Assembly: GCA_012861695.1 (NCBI GenBank)
Contig: JAAOOA010000143.1
Location: forward strand, 464,001-528,000
DNA from: Trematomus loennbergii
Lineage: Eukaryota; Chordata; Actinopteri; Perciformes; Nototheniidae
Length of the DNA stretch: 64,000 nt
Direction: 5' to 3'
The position numbers were made by a program, and so were the translations under genes. Shown here in pieces: positions 11,762 through 22,734 of this stretch. Every line of letters begins with the position of its first letter. The first letter of the stretch is position 1. A model generated the notes under the pieces. The model saw nothing but the letters and a program-made list of their open reading frames with translations. It was not told where the DNA came from and ran no database searches.

Positions 11762-12444
11762 CAAAGAGCACATTTTAGCCTCTCAGCGGCATAACTCATA
11801 GGGAGTTTGCGCCGCTACATTAGTCAACAGAAAAGGATCGCCGCACCGAAGACGCGACGGAATGGACCGGATCCTAAGCAGACGAAGCCAGGACGTTCGG
11901 GATCACGGAGTTTGAACACTTGGACAGTTTCCCCCTCATAGGAGTGGACCGGAAAAGCCACAATTCACCGTGGCCGCAGGCGGAAACTGATTGACTGGAG
12001 CACATCACAGCCAGTTGAGGCGGTAGGCACAATTGCATTCATTCTGTGTATTTTTATTTTGGAACACAGTTTGGAAGTGCTGCCGTTAGTCCATTGGGGA
12101 CTGTTATTTGGCCTGTTTTGTGCGTGCTGGTTATGCCGATATCGGCAGAGGTGGGGACTCGAGTCAGACTCAAGTCGCATATTTTTTGACTTGAGACTTG
12201 CTTGACTAACATTGATAAAAGACTTGACTTGACTTTGACTTGGTATTCATGACTTGAGACTTGACTTAAGCTTGAGACCGATGACTTGAAAGGACTTGAC
12301 TTTTTAAAATAAAATATTTGCGTTTGTTTTTGTAGTGAGTTATTACGTTTAGTTTTTTCGAAATGTGATTGGGGGATTATAGCGCCGTGCGCGCAAACCT
12401 GGCAACCCACTAGACGGCAGTTAACATGGCGGCGGCTAGCGTTA

Positions 12445-13013
12445 CGGGCCGTCTCCACGGCAGCGTTAAAAAAATCTTGGAGGTGGGCGTATCTGAAGCT
12501 TGAGGATTTTTTGCGAGTAACCAATCACATGAATCTCCCGCCCGCGACATACGAAGCAAAAAAGCCCGAAGTAAACTGGATATAAACTCCCCAAAACAGG
12601 CGAAAACCTACCACTGTCTCTGCCACCTCCCTCCATGCCTGGCTCCTCCGGTTTATATCCCGGTAGGTCTGGTCATAAGCACCGGGTGATTGATTCGCTA
12701 CCGCTAATTTCTCCTCCATGTTTTGGAATATGAGGAAATGACCTGCGGTATTTCTCTCCCAGCATACACGCCGTTTGATTGGCTAGAGCTTGAACTGTCA
12801 GATTTGCGTACACGGGATTTGATTGGCTGACGCTTCCTCCTCAGCTTCAAAAGTTGAACATTGTTCAACTTTGGATCTTGAAAATCCTGAGAATCTCCGC
12901 TCGCCTGCCCACAGTGCATTTCGGCGAAAGCGAAAAAAAGTTACGTCACCCCATTCAAAGTGAATGGGCAGAAGCGTTTCAAGATTTTTTAACGCTGCCG
13001 TGGAGACGGCCCG
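12445..13013. mobile_element. Harbinger-like MITE nested in hAT exon 1
   Basis: Termini CGGGCCGTCTCCACGG and its inverse are long inverted repeats, extending through CAGCGTTAAAAAAATCTTG. The 3-bp direct repeat TTA (12442-12444, 13014-13016) fits PIF/Harbinger-type insertion. It lies inside the sixth/seventh codon of the BED-transposase; deleting it with one TTA restores an uninterrupted frame. Relatives are at 84-244 and 22398-22731. Confidence 0.85.
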
Positions 13014-15037
13014 TTACTCCGAAAATTGTGAAATTTGGATTCAAAGATTATGTTGTAGATGACGCCAAAAAGAAGAGGACAGCGGTATGCAGGGTCTGCA
13101 GCATAAAGTGCAGTGACACGACCACCACCACATCTAACTTCATTCGTCACTATAAAAAGACCCACAGAGAAAGGTACGTGCATGTGTTGTGTTAGCTTAG
13201 CTAGGAAGCTAACGTTAAGTTTAAGCTACGTTAGACTTGAGACTTGGTTTCAAATCGATTAAGCATTGCATAGAGAAGACAAAACGGTAAATTAATATTA
13301 GAACCGCCAAGGGATTCATTTGTACTAACCCTGATACTGACGTGCTGTCAGGAGAGGGAGAGAGAGAGGAGGAAAAGAGATGCCTCGTTTATTTCCCCTG
13401 TGTTATTATCAGAAGTTACTGTAAACTGTTGAATCATGTAGTTCATCTACTTTTAGTAGTTGTTTAAAAATGTTTTAATTATGTTGTTTTTGTTTGTAGA
13501 AGTGCATCATTCCTTGATTTATTGTAAAATGAATCTGAACTTTTTGATCTGTTATGATGATAAACTGAAGCAATTTCTAAATTAACCCAATTAACTGAGT
13601 TTTAAATCGTCCTACTTAGTTTATAAGGAAATTATGAAGAGGAACAAATTAAATGATTTGAAAATGATATCTATGTAGGTGCTGACGCTGTTAGCGGTTC
13701 TAGTGTTAACAGACATTAAATTAAATATGTGTAATGGCAAATGCCATATATGATTTTCTTACCTGGAATTCTGCCTTTTTCAACAGACTTTTTGATTGAG
13801 TCCTAGCTATATTGTCTGCAGTTCTAGGATTAATATTAATCTAATATGATTGTCATCGGTCTAAATCATTTCAAATGATTAACTGTGTATGTAATGAAGA
13901 TCATAGTGTGGGTTAAATCAATTTTCTGTCTCTTCTGTTTACTGTCTACAGATATGAAGAGTACATTCAAACCAAAATGCCTGGTGATCCTAGCCAGCCT
14001 CCTATCTCCCAATTCATCGAATCAAGGACTGTGCCGCTATACAACTGCAACCACCCCCAGCAGAAAGCCATAACAAACTCAATATTGTCAGACCTCATTA
14101 TAAATTGCAACATGCCATTGTCCATCATTGAACATCAAAGCTTTCATCACTTTTTGTCACTAGTGGACAACAGGTACTCTCCAGTGAGTCGAAGAACAAT
14201 TACATCAAAGCTTGACGGTCTGGTGGCAGATAGGCAAATGAAGCTAACAAATGAATTAGAAAAGGCAGATAATGTGTCAGTGACTGTAGACATATGGTCA
14301 GACCGTAGGATGAGAGGCTTTCTTGGAGTCACAGCACACTGGATCGACCTCAACAATGACAATCTTCAGATGAGATCCCAGTTGCTTGCGTGCAACCGCT
14401 TCAAAGGTTCCCATACAGGGGAAAGAATTTGTGAAGAGTTTGAGCAAATATGTGAACAGTACCAGATCAAGAAAAAAGTTGACCACATCATCTGTGACAA
14501 CGCTGCTAATATGAAAAAAGCTTTCACAACATGTTTTCCAGGACAGGGAGATGAAGAAGATGACCTTGATGATTCTGACATATGGAATGACCTGACAGGG
14601 AAGAGCAAGAGAGGGTTGAACATTCTTTGAGCGCAAAAACCCAGACAAGACTTCAGTGTTTTGCACACACTCTTCAACTGGTTATAGGAGATGGCCTTAA
14701 AGAGACAAAATTAATCAATGCAGCTCTCGCCAAAGCTTCCAGGTTGAGCTCCTTGCTCCATACAAGCACCACCTTCAAGGAGAAATTTGAGAAGGAGTTT
14801 GGGCAGCGTGGAATCCCTGCCTCTGTTACCACACGCTGGAATTCTACACTGAGGCAACTGAAATCAGTGCTCAACTGTGACCACCTGAGACTGTCTACAG
14901 TTCTTGAAAATGGGGGACACAAAGAGACAGTATTCACAGCTAGAGAGTGGAATCAGATTGGGGAACTAGTGGATGTTCTTCAGCCTTTTGGGGAAGCCAC
15001 AGACCTCACACAAGGAGAAAAAATTGTGACCATAAGT

Positions 15038-16169
15038 CAGGGCTCTCGACTAACTTTTTTCACCATCCTCCGAACCGTCCCGAAATACAATCTAAGCCGT
15101 CCCGAAATTAATGTGGACCGTCCCGAATTTAAAATATTTGTTTTTCTACATTATCATTAGTTAAAATCATTCAAAGTGACCTTTAACATAAATAAAACAT
15201 CATACAAATCATTAGATGATAATTCATCAACCTTTTTATTTGAGTCAATCAGTCAAACACATAAACAAAGGCCAAATATATTTAAAAAAAAAACACAAGC
15301 GAGAAAGTTGCTCTAATATTGAATCCAATCAAGTCCCATCCGATTAACAACAAAATCCAACACTCTGTCCTGAAGACAGAACCCAGAGTAACCACTAACC
15401 AGGATGACAGTCTGTAACACAGTCAGGAGACCTTTACAAACTGCCCCGCCCCCTCGCACACAGGAGAGAGCTCTCTCGTCTGGATTGGAAAGATCGAAAA
15501 TAAGATCGAAAATACATCATAGACGCATTTTGTAGTCTTATTGCATATTAGAAACGGAGTTGGCGAAACTAAAACTGCAATATAATGTTCATGTAGCAAT
15601 AATACATATGACATATAGGTTTTAAATGTCTCTACCACTGTCTTTAATAATTCCGGCCCGGGGCCCGTTTAATACCGGGGCTCGGTACCCATCCCTACAT
15701 GGGGAGAGGCGCAGCATATTGCTAAGGACTACATGCGATGGAGAGTTCTCATCTCAGCTGCAATGACATGTCTGGAAACCCCCTCTCGGGTGCCCCATGC
15801 ATAGCGCGCCGTCAAAAGCTGCTTCATAAATTAAGTTTCGTTAATCCGCACCGCTCCGGGGTAAAAAAATGGTAGTTACATCACAGCTGTACGGCTGGCT
15901 GGCTGACAGCTGTAGCTATACGTACTGTGTGTGTGTATTTCGCGGGTTGCTAAATGCTTTGTGTGTGTTTATGTTGACAAGGAGGTTTAATAACTGTGTG
16001 CTACACAAAACGTGCAGTCAGTTTCATTTCATCGCCGTTCGTAGTAGAGTTAGCAGGGTATTTTTATTTTAACTCTCGTCCCAAATTCGTCCCAAAATTA
16101 ATTTGTATCCTCCCCGACCCGATTTTTTTCGGCCCCGGGACGACGGGAGGTCCTTAAGCTCGAGCCCTG
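15038..16169. mobile_element. hAT-type non-autonomous element nested in transposase exon 2
   Basis: Ends CAGGGCTC and GAGCCCTG are inverted repeats and the flanks share CATAAGT (15031-15037, 16170-16176). Removing it rejoins the transposase frame at VTIS/AVVPS. The interior has a subterminal cluster of GTCCCGAAA words at both ends and a CATCCCTA motif at about 15695 that may mark a further nested end. It has no coding capacity. The duplication is 7 exact bases rather than the usual 8. Confidence 0.82.
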
Positions 16170-17740
16170 CATAAGTGCTGTGGTACCCTCTATCCTTTCT
16201 CTTAATCACCACCTTGAAAATCAAAAAGAGAAAGTGCGCTACTTGGGTGGCTTGATCCGTGGGCTGCAAGGATCACTCCAAAGAAGATTCAGAGGGATCT
16301 TTGTCAATGTGAGGATGGCAGATGAAGAGAGTGATGGAGCAACCTTACCCTTCTCTGACCCTATATTCCTAAAAGCTGCTCTGCTGGATCCCTCATTTGG
16401 CACCATGTGGTTGACCCATGATGTTTTGGTCACTGAAAACATCAAGGAGGCTGTGACTATGATGATAAAAGTATGTTATATTTTTGGTGGTAATCTAACT
16501 TAATATCACACATAGATGAGATGAGTTATAAAATAAATTGACATAGATTGCCAGGACATGGTTTCTTATGATAACCCACTTGTTATGACTGTTGGTATGC
16601 AGTATTCAACCCCTGTTTATCAGACTGGATTCTCAAAGAGGTGACCAAGACCACCCGACCACCCCGACCACCCCAACCACCGATGAGCAGGACCAAATGA
16701 CAATGGCAGAGCCAGACAGCCAGCCTGGGCTGTTCTCAGCATACCGCAAAAACAGAAGAAAGACTCAAGTTCCAGTCCCCAAATTCAGCTGAACCACTAT
16801 TTGAACATTTGTGATGGACAAAGCTGCCTTCAGTTTTGGGCCATGAACAGGCACACCCTCCCCTCTTTGTTCAAGGTGGCGGTTAAAGTTATGGCAGTCC
16901 CTGCATCAAGTGCACCTGTTGAACGTGTGTTCAGCCATGGCGGGGTGATAATGCGACCCCATCGCTCACAATTGAGTGACAAAGTGCTAACCAAAAGTGG
17001 CTATTCACCTTGTGTTTCTATGCAGCAAAATCGTTACCAGCTGCTGCTTGTGAAATTCCACCTGGTTTGGTTCAGGAATATTCACACTAGCTAGTATTTT
17101 TGCACAAAGTCAAAGAGACATCCATGTTCCATAAACGTCAGGCATGCTTGAAAACCGTTATACTTGAATAGTTTGAATACGTTTCCATGGCTTGATGTAA
17201 TGTTTAGTTATGTAAGTATTTAGTGGCATACTACAATAATAATACTTGAATAGTTTGAATAACCTTTCATGGTTTGATGTAGCCTAATGTTTAGTATGAC
17301 AGTAATTTATTTTCAATTTATTTTTATACATTAGTTTTTATTTCATACACTATTCCGTTGTGAAAATAAGCTTTAACTTTAATGTTGGAAATAAAATTCA
17401 ACTTTTCATAACCACTGTCTGATTTAAATGCGGAAACTGGGCTTATTCATCAGAATTTCGTATGACTTGACTTAACTTGCTTGACCTGAGCAATGACTTG
17501 ACTTGACTTGCTTGACTCTCACCACAGTGACTTGGGACTTGCTTGATACTTGTAGGTCAAGACTTGAGACTTGCTCATGACTTGCACATGTAGGACTTAC
17601 TCCCACCTCTGGATATCGGCGACGGTTTGGATTTCCGGAATTGTTTGTAACGTGCACAGTTGTGATCACTGATCAGGCACCACGTCTGTGACAAGATTGA
17701 CATTTGTGAATACTGTTGTGTGCATATTGGAACATGCTAA

Positions 17741-18221
17741 ATGAGTGATAACAACGAAAATGAGGATGGAGTGGACAGCTTGTTAAATATTGGAAATAGC
17801 AAATTGACTTTTCATGGCTCAAGATCCAGAGCAGGCCTATCAAGCACTGCATCTGCTTATATAAAAGCTCAGGCGGAAGTGGCAGCCCTGATGGTTTTAC
17901 AAAATCTACTTCAAAAGAAACATGCTTTTGGAAAAACAGGAACATGAGCTGAGGAGAAGAAAAGAACAACTGGACCTAGAAGGAGACATCGCCGCCACCA
18001 TGGACAAAATGAAGGTTCTTGCTGCATTAAAGAAATCCAGTGTTCCGAGTAGCTCTACTACAGGATCTGATGGCAAGCAGTCATATTTTGGAAACGGAAT
18101 TAAGGAAAAGAAAACACTTCATATCAACACAGATCCTTTAGTACCCCAGCCACAAGTTATATATACATCTGCACCAATCATTCCAGAGCACAGTATAACT
18201 AATCTAAAACATCAACAATAA
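17741..18221 (+). pseudogene. gag-like coiled-coil fragment (BEL/Pao-type?)
   Basis: An ATG at 17741 opens MSDNNENEDGVDSLLN, followed by a Ser/Ala stretch (SRSRAGLSSTASAYIKAQAE) and a charged helix (LEKQEHELRRRKEQLDLEGD). This composition and order are what I associate with the N-terminal coiled coil of teleost BEL/Pao-type gag-like proteins. A frameshift near 17930 splits the frame in two. The reading stops at 18221, just before the satellite resumes, so the element is 3'-truncated. Family call is tentative. Confidence 0.4.
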
Positions 18222-18241
18222 CAACCAAAGACAGAGCTGAC

Positions 18242-18480
18242 ACAGTACATTGTTGGTTAATGTGAATATCTACAGTACATCGTTGGTTACTGTGATCTTC
18301 TACAGTACATTGTTGGTTACTGGATCTTCTACAGTACATTGTTGGTTACTGTGATTATCTACAGTACATTGTTGGTTACTGTGATTATCTACAGTACATT
18401 GTTGGTTACTGTGATTATCTACAGTACATTGTTGGTTACTGTGATTATCTAAAGTACATTGTTGGTTACTGTGATTTTAT
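18242..18480 (+). repeat. 30-bp satellite, second array (8 copies)
   Basis: This is the same unit as at 10971-11461, but most copies read GTGATTATCTACAGTACATT, i.e. a different subvariant dominates. One unit is a base short. It probably continues the first array, separated by the retroelement fragment and hAT inserted between. Confidence 0.9.
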
Positions 18481-18627
18481 ACGGTTGGGACGTTACTACT
18501 GATATTTCTACAGTAACTCCAGAGTTGCTGTAATATTTGGTTGGAAACACGGTATTATACTCTAAAATGGTATACAGTAATTTACTGTGCACAAACACTG
18601 TAAATAACACAGACATTTTTTACAGTG

Positions 18628-20076
18628 TGACTAAGGACATCTTATTTTTTTTTTAAAGCTATGAGTGATGGCTGCATCCTTTTAGACAACACATGGTCTA
18701 AAGCTAAGGGCAGTGTGAATATTTCCTGAGGATTAATGCTCATTATTACATTTCTGCCTCGTTTTCATCCTTGTGGGTAAACTCCACAATTTTTGCTCTC
18801 CTGACAATCTGCTTTTTTTTAACATTGCCTTTAAAGTGGCAAAACACATCTTTCCTTTAAAGGTCTTACAGGAAAAACCAGTCTTACAGGGAAAAGTGTT
18901 AAAAGGGAATAAAAGTCCTCTTCATCCCTAGTTGAAATTACGCCATTAACAATACATTTCACGCTTCTGAAAAGTATTTTATCATTTTCTTTTAGAAAAA
19001 TAAAAAGGATTAAAGTTATACGTTTTGCAGGGTGCTTGATTCCAGGTGCTCTTCTTATGTTACTTCCTACAAAAAAACAAGAATTTAACAAGAATATTTG
19101 AGTTTTCGATTCACTTAGCTTGTGTGGTTTTAGTGACAGTCCGATGGCTCAGGCTTTTGTAGACGCCATCAAATGTGTCTTCTGTGAGAATCCTGGCCTT
19201 GTTATATACAGATGAAGTAAAGGTTTGGTTACAAGGCTATTTTTAGGCGAAAAGAGAAGTCAGCGGCTTAATTTATAGCAGCAGCGAAGTGCAGCAGATA
19301 AACACTGCTCTCCTTTGTGTCACAGGCTGAAAACACTATCTGCAGGAGGAGCATGGATTTATTTCATCAATGTCCTTCCACATTAATCATCAATTAACCT
19401 CAGACACTTTGGGAGTCATGAATCAGAATAAAGGATTATCATGCATCTCAGAGAGCGACACCATTTCAAATTGGGTAACTTACTCTGTCTTTGTGTGTGC
19501 GTGTGTGTGTGGCCTAGCATTACTATACTTGTGGGGACCTAAATCTGTTTAAATCGCCTCCCTTATGGGGACAAAATGGAGGTCCCCATAAGGGGAATCA
19601 TTCATTTTAGGGTGAGTTATAGATTCAAAATGGGAAAATGTAGCTTAAAGTAATGGAAAATTATATTTTAAATAGACAAAGTAAGCACTATTAGATGAAA
19701 TAGCAGACTCGTAGTAATAGAGAGCTAAACCGACAGATGAACTGTTATACTGAGATAGAAGTAAGGATAAACAGTTGGAAAAGCCACACATATCTGAAAT
19801 TGATGGCTTATACAAGTGTAATAAATTAAAATCAATGTTGATATGGCGTAATTTGAATTAAATACACTGTATTTAATTTAATACCCTGGGCATGGCACCG
19901 ATCCAATATTTAGAAATGCGTAATTCATATCTTAATTATTTTTCCCTGCTAAATGAATTGGCCGTCAACCAGATGAGGGTTAGATCAGGGGGAGTTTGAT
20001 GTGAGACAAATTGAGTTATTATTTTTCCAAGCTTTTTTTTAAACCAATTAAGAAAAATCTATATTTGAGCTTAGTG

Positions 20077-20080
<4 letters not shown>
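18628..20080. other. Mostly unassigned stretch with one dispersed repeat
   Basis: No gene was recognised. The segment 19500-19615 (ACTATACTTGTGGGGACCTA ... TTATGGGGACAAAATGGAGG) is a GGGGAC-rich text I recognise as repeated in teleost genomes beside GT tracts. If the fndc gene continues on the minus strand, this stretch is intron 2. No FNIII-continuation exon was seen. Confidence 0.5.

Positions 20081-20144
<64 letters not shown>
20081..20144. repeat. (CA)n microsatellite
   Basis: Thirty-two perfect CA dinucleotides lie 23 bases from the splice donor of fndc exon 2, on the intron side. Confidence 0.97.
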
Positions 20145-20147
<3 letters not shown>

Positions 20148-20167
20148 ATGATACTCCTGTACTGTAC

Positions 20168-20282
20168 CTGCTGTGTGATGAGTGTCCGATGACGGTGTCT
20201 CCTTGAGGGATGTTCCAGGTCACCATGGCCGAGTGTGCCCTCAGCTGGGTCACCGACACATTCACCGGGGCTGCTGGCACCG
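20168..20282 (-). CDS. fndc4: FNDC4/FNDC5-family exon 2 (start of FNIII domain)
   Basis: On the minus strand an AG acceptor (TTAACAG) precedes and a GT donor (CAGGTACAG) follows this 115-bp exon. It reads VPAAPVNVSVTQLRAHSAMV, then TWNIPQGDTVIG, the A-B strands of the single extracellular FNIII domain in the irisin family. The VTxLRAxSAxVxW pattern is closer to FNDC4 than FNDC5 as I remember them. The exon starts in phase 1, matching the phase of exon 1. The last codons read HSSHSR; the family has GYSISQQ-like text ending in phase 0. One extra base after GGACACTC would give HSITQQ, so a single-base deletion or assembly error is likely. The product would be a secreted/type I membrane signalling protein. 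Confidence 0.85.
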
Positions 20283-20695
20283 CTGTTAACACAAACACAC
20301 ACACAATACACACAAAATGTTATGACTTGTTAGGGACATCACTTTGGAGTCTGTGCATCTAGTTTGCAGATCAAACGCTGCATGGTCAAAAAGTAAACTA
20401 ATCACATTATCCATGAAAATAATAATTAACAACAAATCATAATGCATTTTATTTGGTGTTGCATTTCAGGACACTCAAGGACACCCTAAAAAGCATATCA
20501 TAAACAGATGAAAACAGTAAAACATGACAAAAACACATCAAACATTATTAAATATGGCAATCAGAACTCATAAGTCCTTTGCAAAATAAAGGATAAATAA
20601 TAAATCGAACTATAGATGATAAGTAAAACACTTAAAAAAGGTCGAAAATGAATGTATCTTAAAATAACTGTCTCAAAACGTTTTTTCATCATGAT

Positions 20696-20755
20696 TAAAG
20701 GTCTCCTAGTGGCTCAGTCTGTAGGGACTTGGTCTTGGAACCGAAGGATAGATAT
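20696..20755 (+). repeat. tRNA-derived SINE head fragment
   Basis: TAGTGGCTCAGTCTGTAGGG followed by ACTTGG and GAACCGAAGG is the box A half of a tRNA-derived SINE I recognise in teleosts. The box B half is missing. Confidence 0.5.
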
Positions 20756-20799
20756 ATAAAAAACATGTCTATGAAATGTTTTGCTCAAAATAACAGATC

Positions 20800-21340
20800 A
20801 CCCATTGTAGCATGCCTCATACCCCTGTATTTCAGCCCTGTTGCTAAAGTGCTGATTCCGGGTCTGGGCCTTTAAATGTAACCGAGCTGCTGCTGGCCAT
20901 GCCCCTTTAGAGCATTCTCCACTGTGAAGAATTTGGGTTTCTACCCAGATTCTCAGCTAAATGTTGCCGTGATTAAACGCCATATTATGTTCCAAACCAC
21001 ATCAACTCTCCAATACAGGTTAGCTCTGAGTGTTAGCGATGCTTGCTAATGTAAACACAGACCATATTACTTCCAAAACACATCACGCATTGTTTCAGAT
21101 ACAGCAACGTTTCTGATAGGGCCGTGGACGTAAAGCCAGCCCACATTTGAGTAATGTCGTCATGACCGCAGCAAATCTGGATCAGCTCCGTTGTTCCCCC
21201 GTTTTTAGAGATGTGGGTAAGGAGGAAAAGAGAGGGGGTTGTATTTGCTGACACTTCGTGAGTCTCCTTACACACCGGGGACACATATTTATGTATAATA
21301 AGCGCATGTTGCATAATAGGTGACATTTAAAAACTCGGAG
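20800..21340. repeat. Dispersed repeat family T, copy C
   Basis: The right 390 bases match copy A (270-768) closely, including GAGTCTCCTTACACACCGGG. The start near 20800 (ATCACCCATTGTAGCATGCC) is not matched elsewhere in the window. The right end is ATAATAGGTGACATTTAAA. Confidence 0.6.
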
Positions 21341-22395
21341 TGGCAGTAAAACAAATGTAAATTACGGGACACATTCTTTTTTGTCAACATTGATTTTTCT
21401 GTCTACTTATTGTTCATAATATAATTACAAATCATTAGGTCCCCTGCATAAATGAAAGTTTGATGAAAGTCAAACAGAGGAGCTACGATAAAACATTAAA
21501 AAAGGTTGATTCACGTCTATATATAGTGTACGATATGTGGATAACACACACACTGATTTTCTGTCATGCCTACAAGCGTGTCCTTAAGCAAAACACTTCC
21601 CCATCTCCTGTCTTTGTGGATTAAAGTGTCTAAAAGTAAATGGTTGAAATATGTGGTCCAGTGCAAAACATGATAAACAGTAAACACACACGCTGCATTT
21701 CCACACTTGAAGGCTTATATTAATGTTCCTCTGGGGCACGTTGAAATTGATGGGAAATCTGAAGGTTTTGCTGACCCAGTGAGAGTGTGACAGATTGTTT
21801 TATATAATTAAATCATGACAAAAAGCTTGACCTCCACTGACAGGGGGAAGGGAGGAGGTTATTTAGTAGTATAATAATAACCTTTTACTTTGATTGATGG
21901 AAAACATCTGGTGATAAGAAGGGTTTACTGTACATATTGTGAGGCTCGAGGATAAACAACTTCACAAAAAGACAAGGAAAAAAAGAAAGACAGAAAGCAA
22001 CGAACAAGCAAGCATGTTAGAAAAAGAAACATCAAGTAAGGCATTAAAGAAGAAGGTATGAAACAAAGGAGGGAAGAGAGCAAGGAAGAAAGGAAGTCCG
22101 AAAGAAAGCAAGTAAGTAAGAAAACCAGATAGGAAGCAAGCCACAAGTCTAGCAAGGAAGTAAGAGTGAAAGGAAGTGGGCAAGGAAGCCAGCATGAAAC
22201 TCGGCGAGTTTTATTTATTTATAATTATGATAATTATAATATTACATTTTAAAAGGGTACTTTACAAAACAAGATAACGCAGACAACAAATAATTAATGA
22301 AAAATGCTCTGTGGCTTCTAATTATTAACGGTGACATTAAGTGTACCAACTCGGTGCTATATTTTAAGATAAAAAAATGTCAAGTTGTAAAAAAT
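21341..22395. other. Intronic stretch with a purine-rich tract
   Basis: No gene was seen. 21960-22195 is a GAAA/GGAAG-type polypurine tract (AAGGAAG and AAAGAAAG words); the open frames on its complement are low-complexity artefacts. It lies in fndc intron 1. Confidence 0.5.
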
Positions 22396-22397
22396 AC

Positions 22398-22731
22398 GGC
22401 CGGTCCACACAGCGGCCCGTCCACACAGCGGCGTGCGTTGAAGCTTGCCGGCGGGCGTGTCTGAAACTCGACCAACAACCAATCACATGAATCTCCCGCC
22501 CCTGACACACAAGCAGCGGTTTGATTGGCTAGAGCTTGTACTGGCATATGATTCGATTGGCTGACGCTTCTGCCGAGACTTCAAAAGTTGAACATTGCTC
22601 AACTTTTGCAGCGAGCCATGCCAGCAAAGCTCCGCTTCGCTTCCCACAATGCAGTTCGGCGAAAAGTGACGTCACCCCATTCAAAGTGAATGGTGAAACT
22701 TTCAACGCACGCCGCTGTGTGGACGGGCCGT
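22398..22731. mobile_element. Harbinger-like MITE
   Basis: Inverted ends CGGCCCGTCCACACAGCGGC and GCCGCTGTGTGGACGGGCCG continue into GTGCGTTGAAGC versus TTTCAACGCAC. The left end carries an extra partial copy of the terminus (CGGCCGGTCCACACAG), so the terminus is duplicated. The interior (TTCAAAAGTTGAACATTG, CAAAGTGAATGG) is shared with 12445-13013. The right flank is TAA; the left flank is ATA, so the target duplication is imperfect. Confidence 0.8.
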
Positions 22732-22734
22732 AAG

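Larger units (their letters stand above)
12426..17010 (+). pseudogene. hAT transposase (BED zinc finger, ZBED4-like), interrupted
   Basis: The start ATG at 12426 reads MAAASV and continues after the nested MITE at 13017 (TPKIVKFGFKDYVV). A BED finger follows: CRVC, then HYKKTH (C-x2-C...H-x4-H). Exon 1 ends 13173 (GT donor). Exon 2 starts 13952 and runs through the conserved DNVSVTVDIWSD catalytic-Asp region, DHIICDNAANMKKAF, CFAHTLQLVIGDGL and VTTRWNSTL. It is cut at 15037 by another element and resumes at 16177 with VVPSILSLNHHL. Exon 3 from 16603 carries the C-terminal dimerisation block ASSAPVERVFSHGG. Defects: a one-base frameshift near 14615, a frame change near 16790, two insertions and a degraded C-terminus. 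It is nonfunctional as it stands. Confidence 0.88.
12146..17611 (+). mobile_element. Complete BED-finger hAT transposon with 8-bp TSD
   Basis: Ends are CAGAGGTGGG and CCCACCTCTG, flanked by the exact 8-bp duplication GATATCGG (12138-12145 and 17612-17619). About 150 bases at each end are crowded with GACTTGAGACTTG-type words, the subterminal repeats hAT transposases usually bind. The body carries a spliced hAT transposase gene. Two later insertions are nested inside (12445-13013 and 15038-16169); without them the element would be about 3.8 kb. It interrupts the putative LTR retroelement that brackets it. Confidence 0.92.
7136..18627. mobile_element. Possible large TIR composite enclosing 7.1-18.6 kb
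   Basis: The left end (CATTGTAAGAAACGT, then TTCACAGTATTT) and the inverted right end (CACTGTAAAAAATGT, then TTTACAGTGTTT) align over roughly 35 bases with some mismatches. Both flanks are rich in the same ACTGTAAA/TTTACAGT words. Two arrays of one 30-bp satellite lie inside, one on each side of the inner insertions, as expected if later elements split one array. No target duplication was found, so two separate MITE ends remain possible. Confidence 0.4.

Noticed and set aside
1..20080. Further fndc exons (rest of FNIII, transmembrane and tail)
   Set aside because: Looked for on minus and not found; the stretch is mostly transposons and unassigned sequence.
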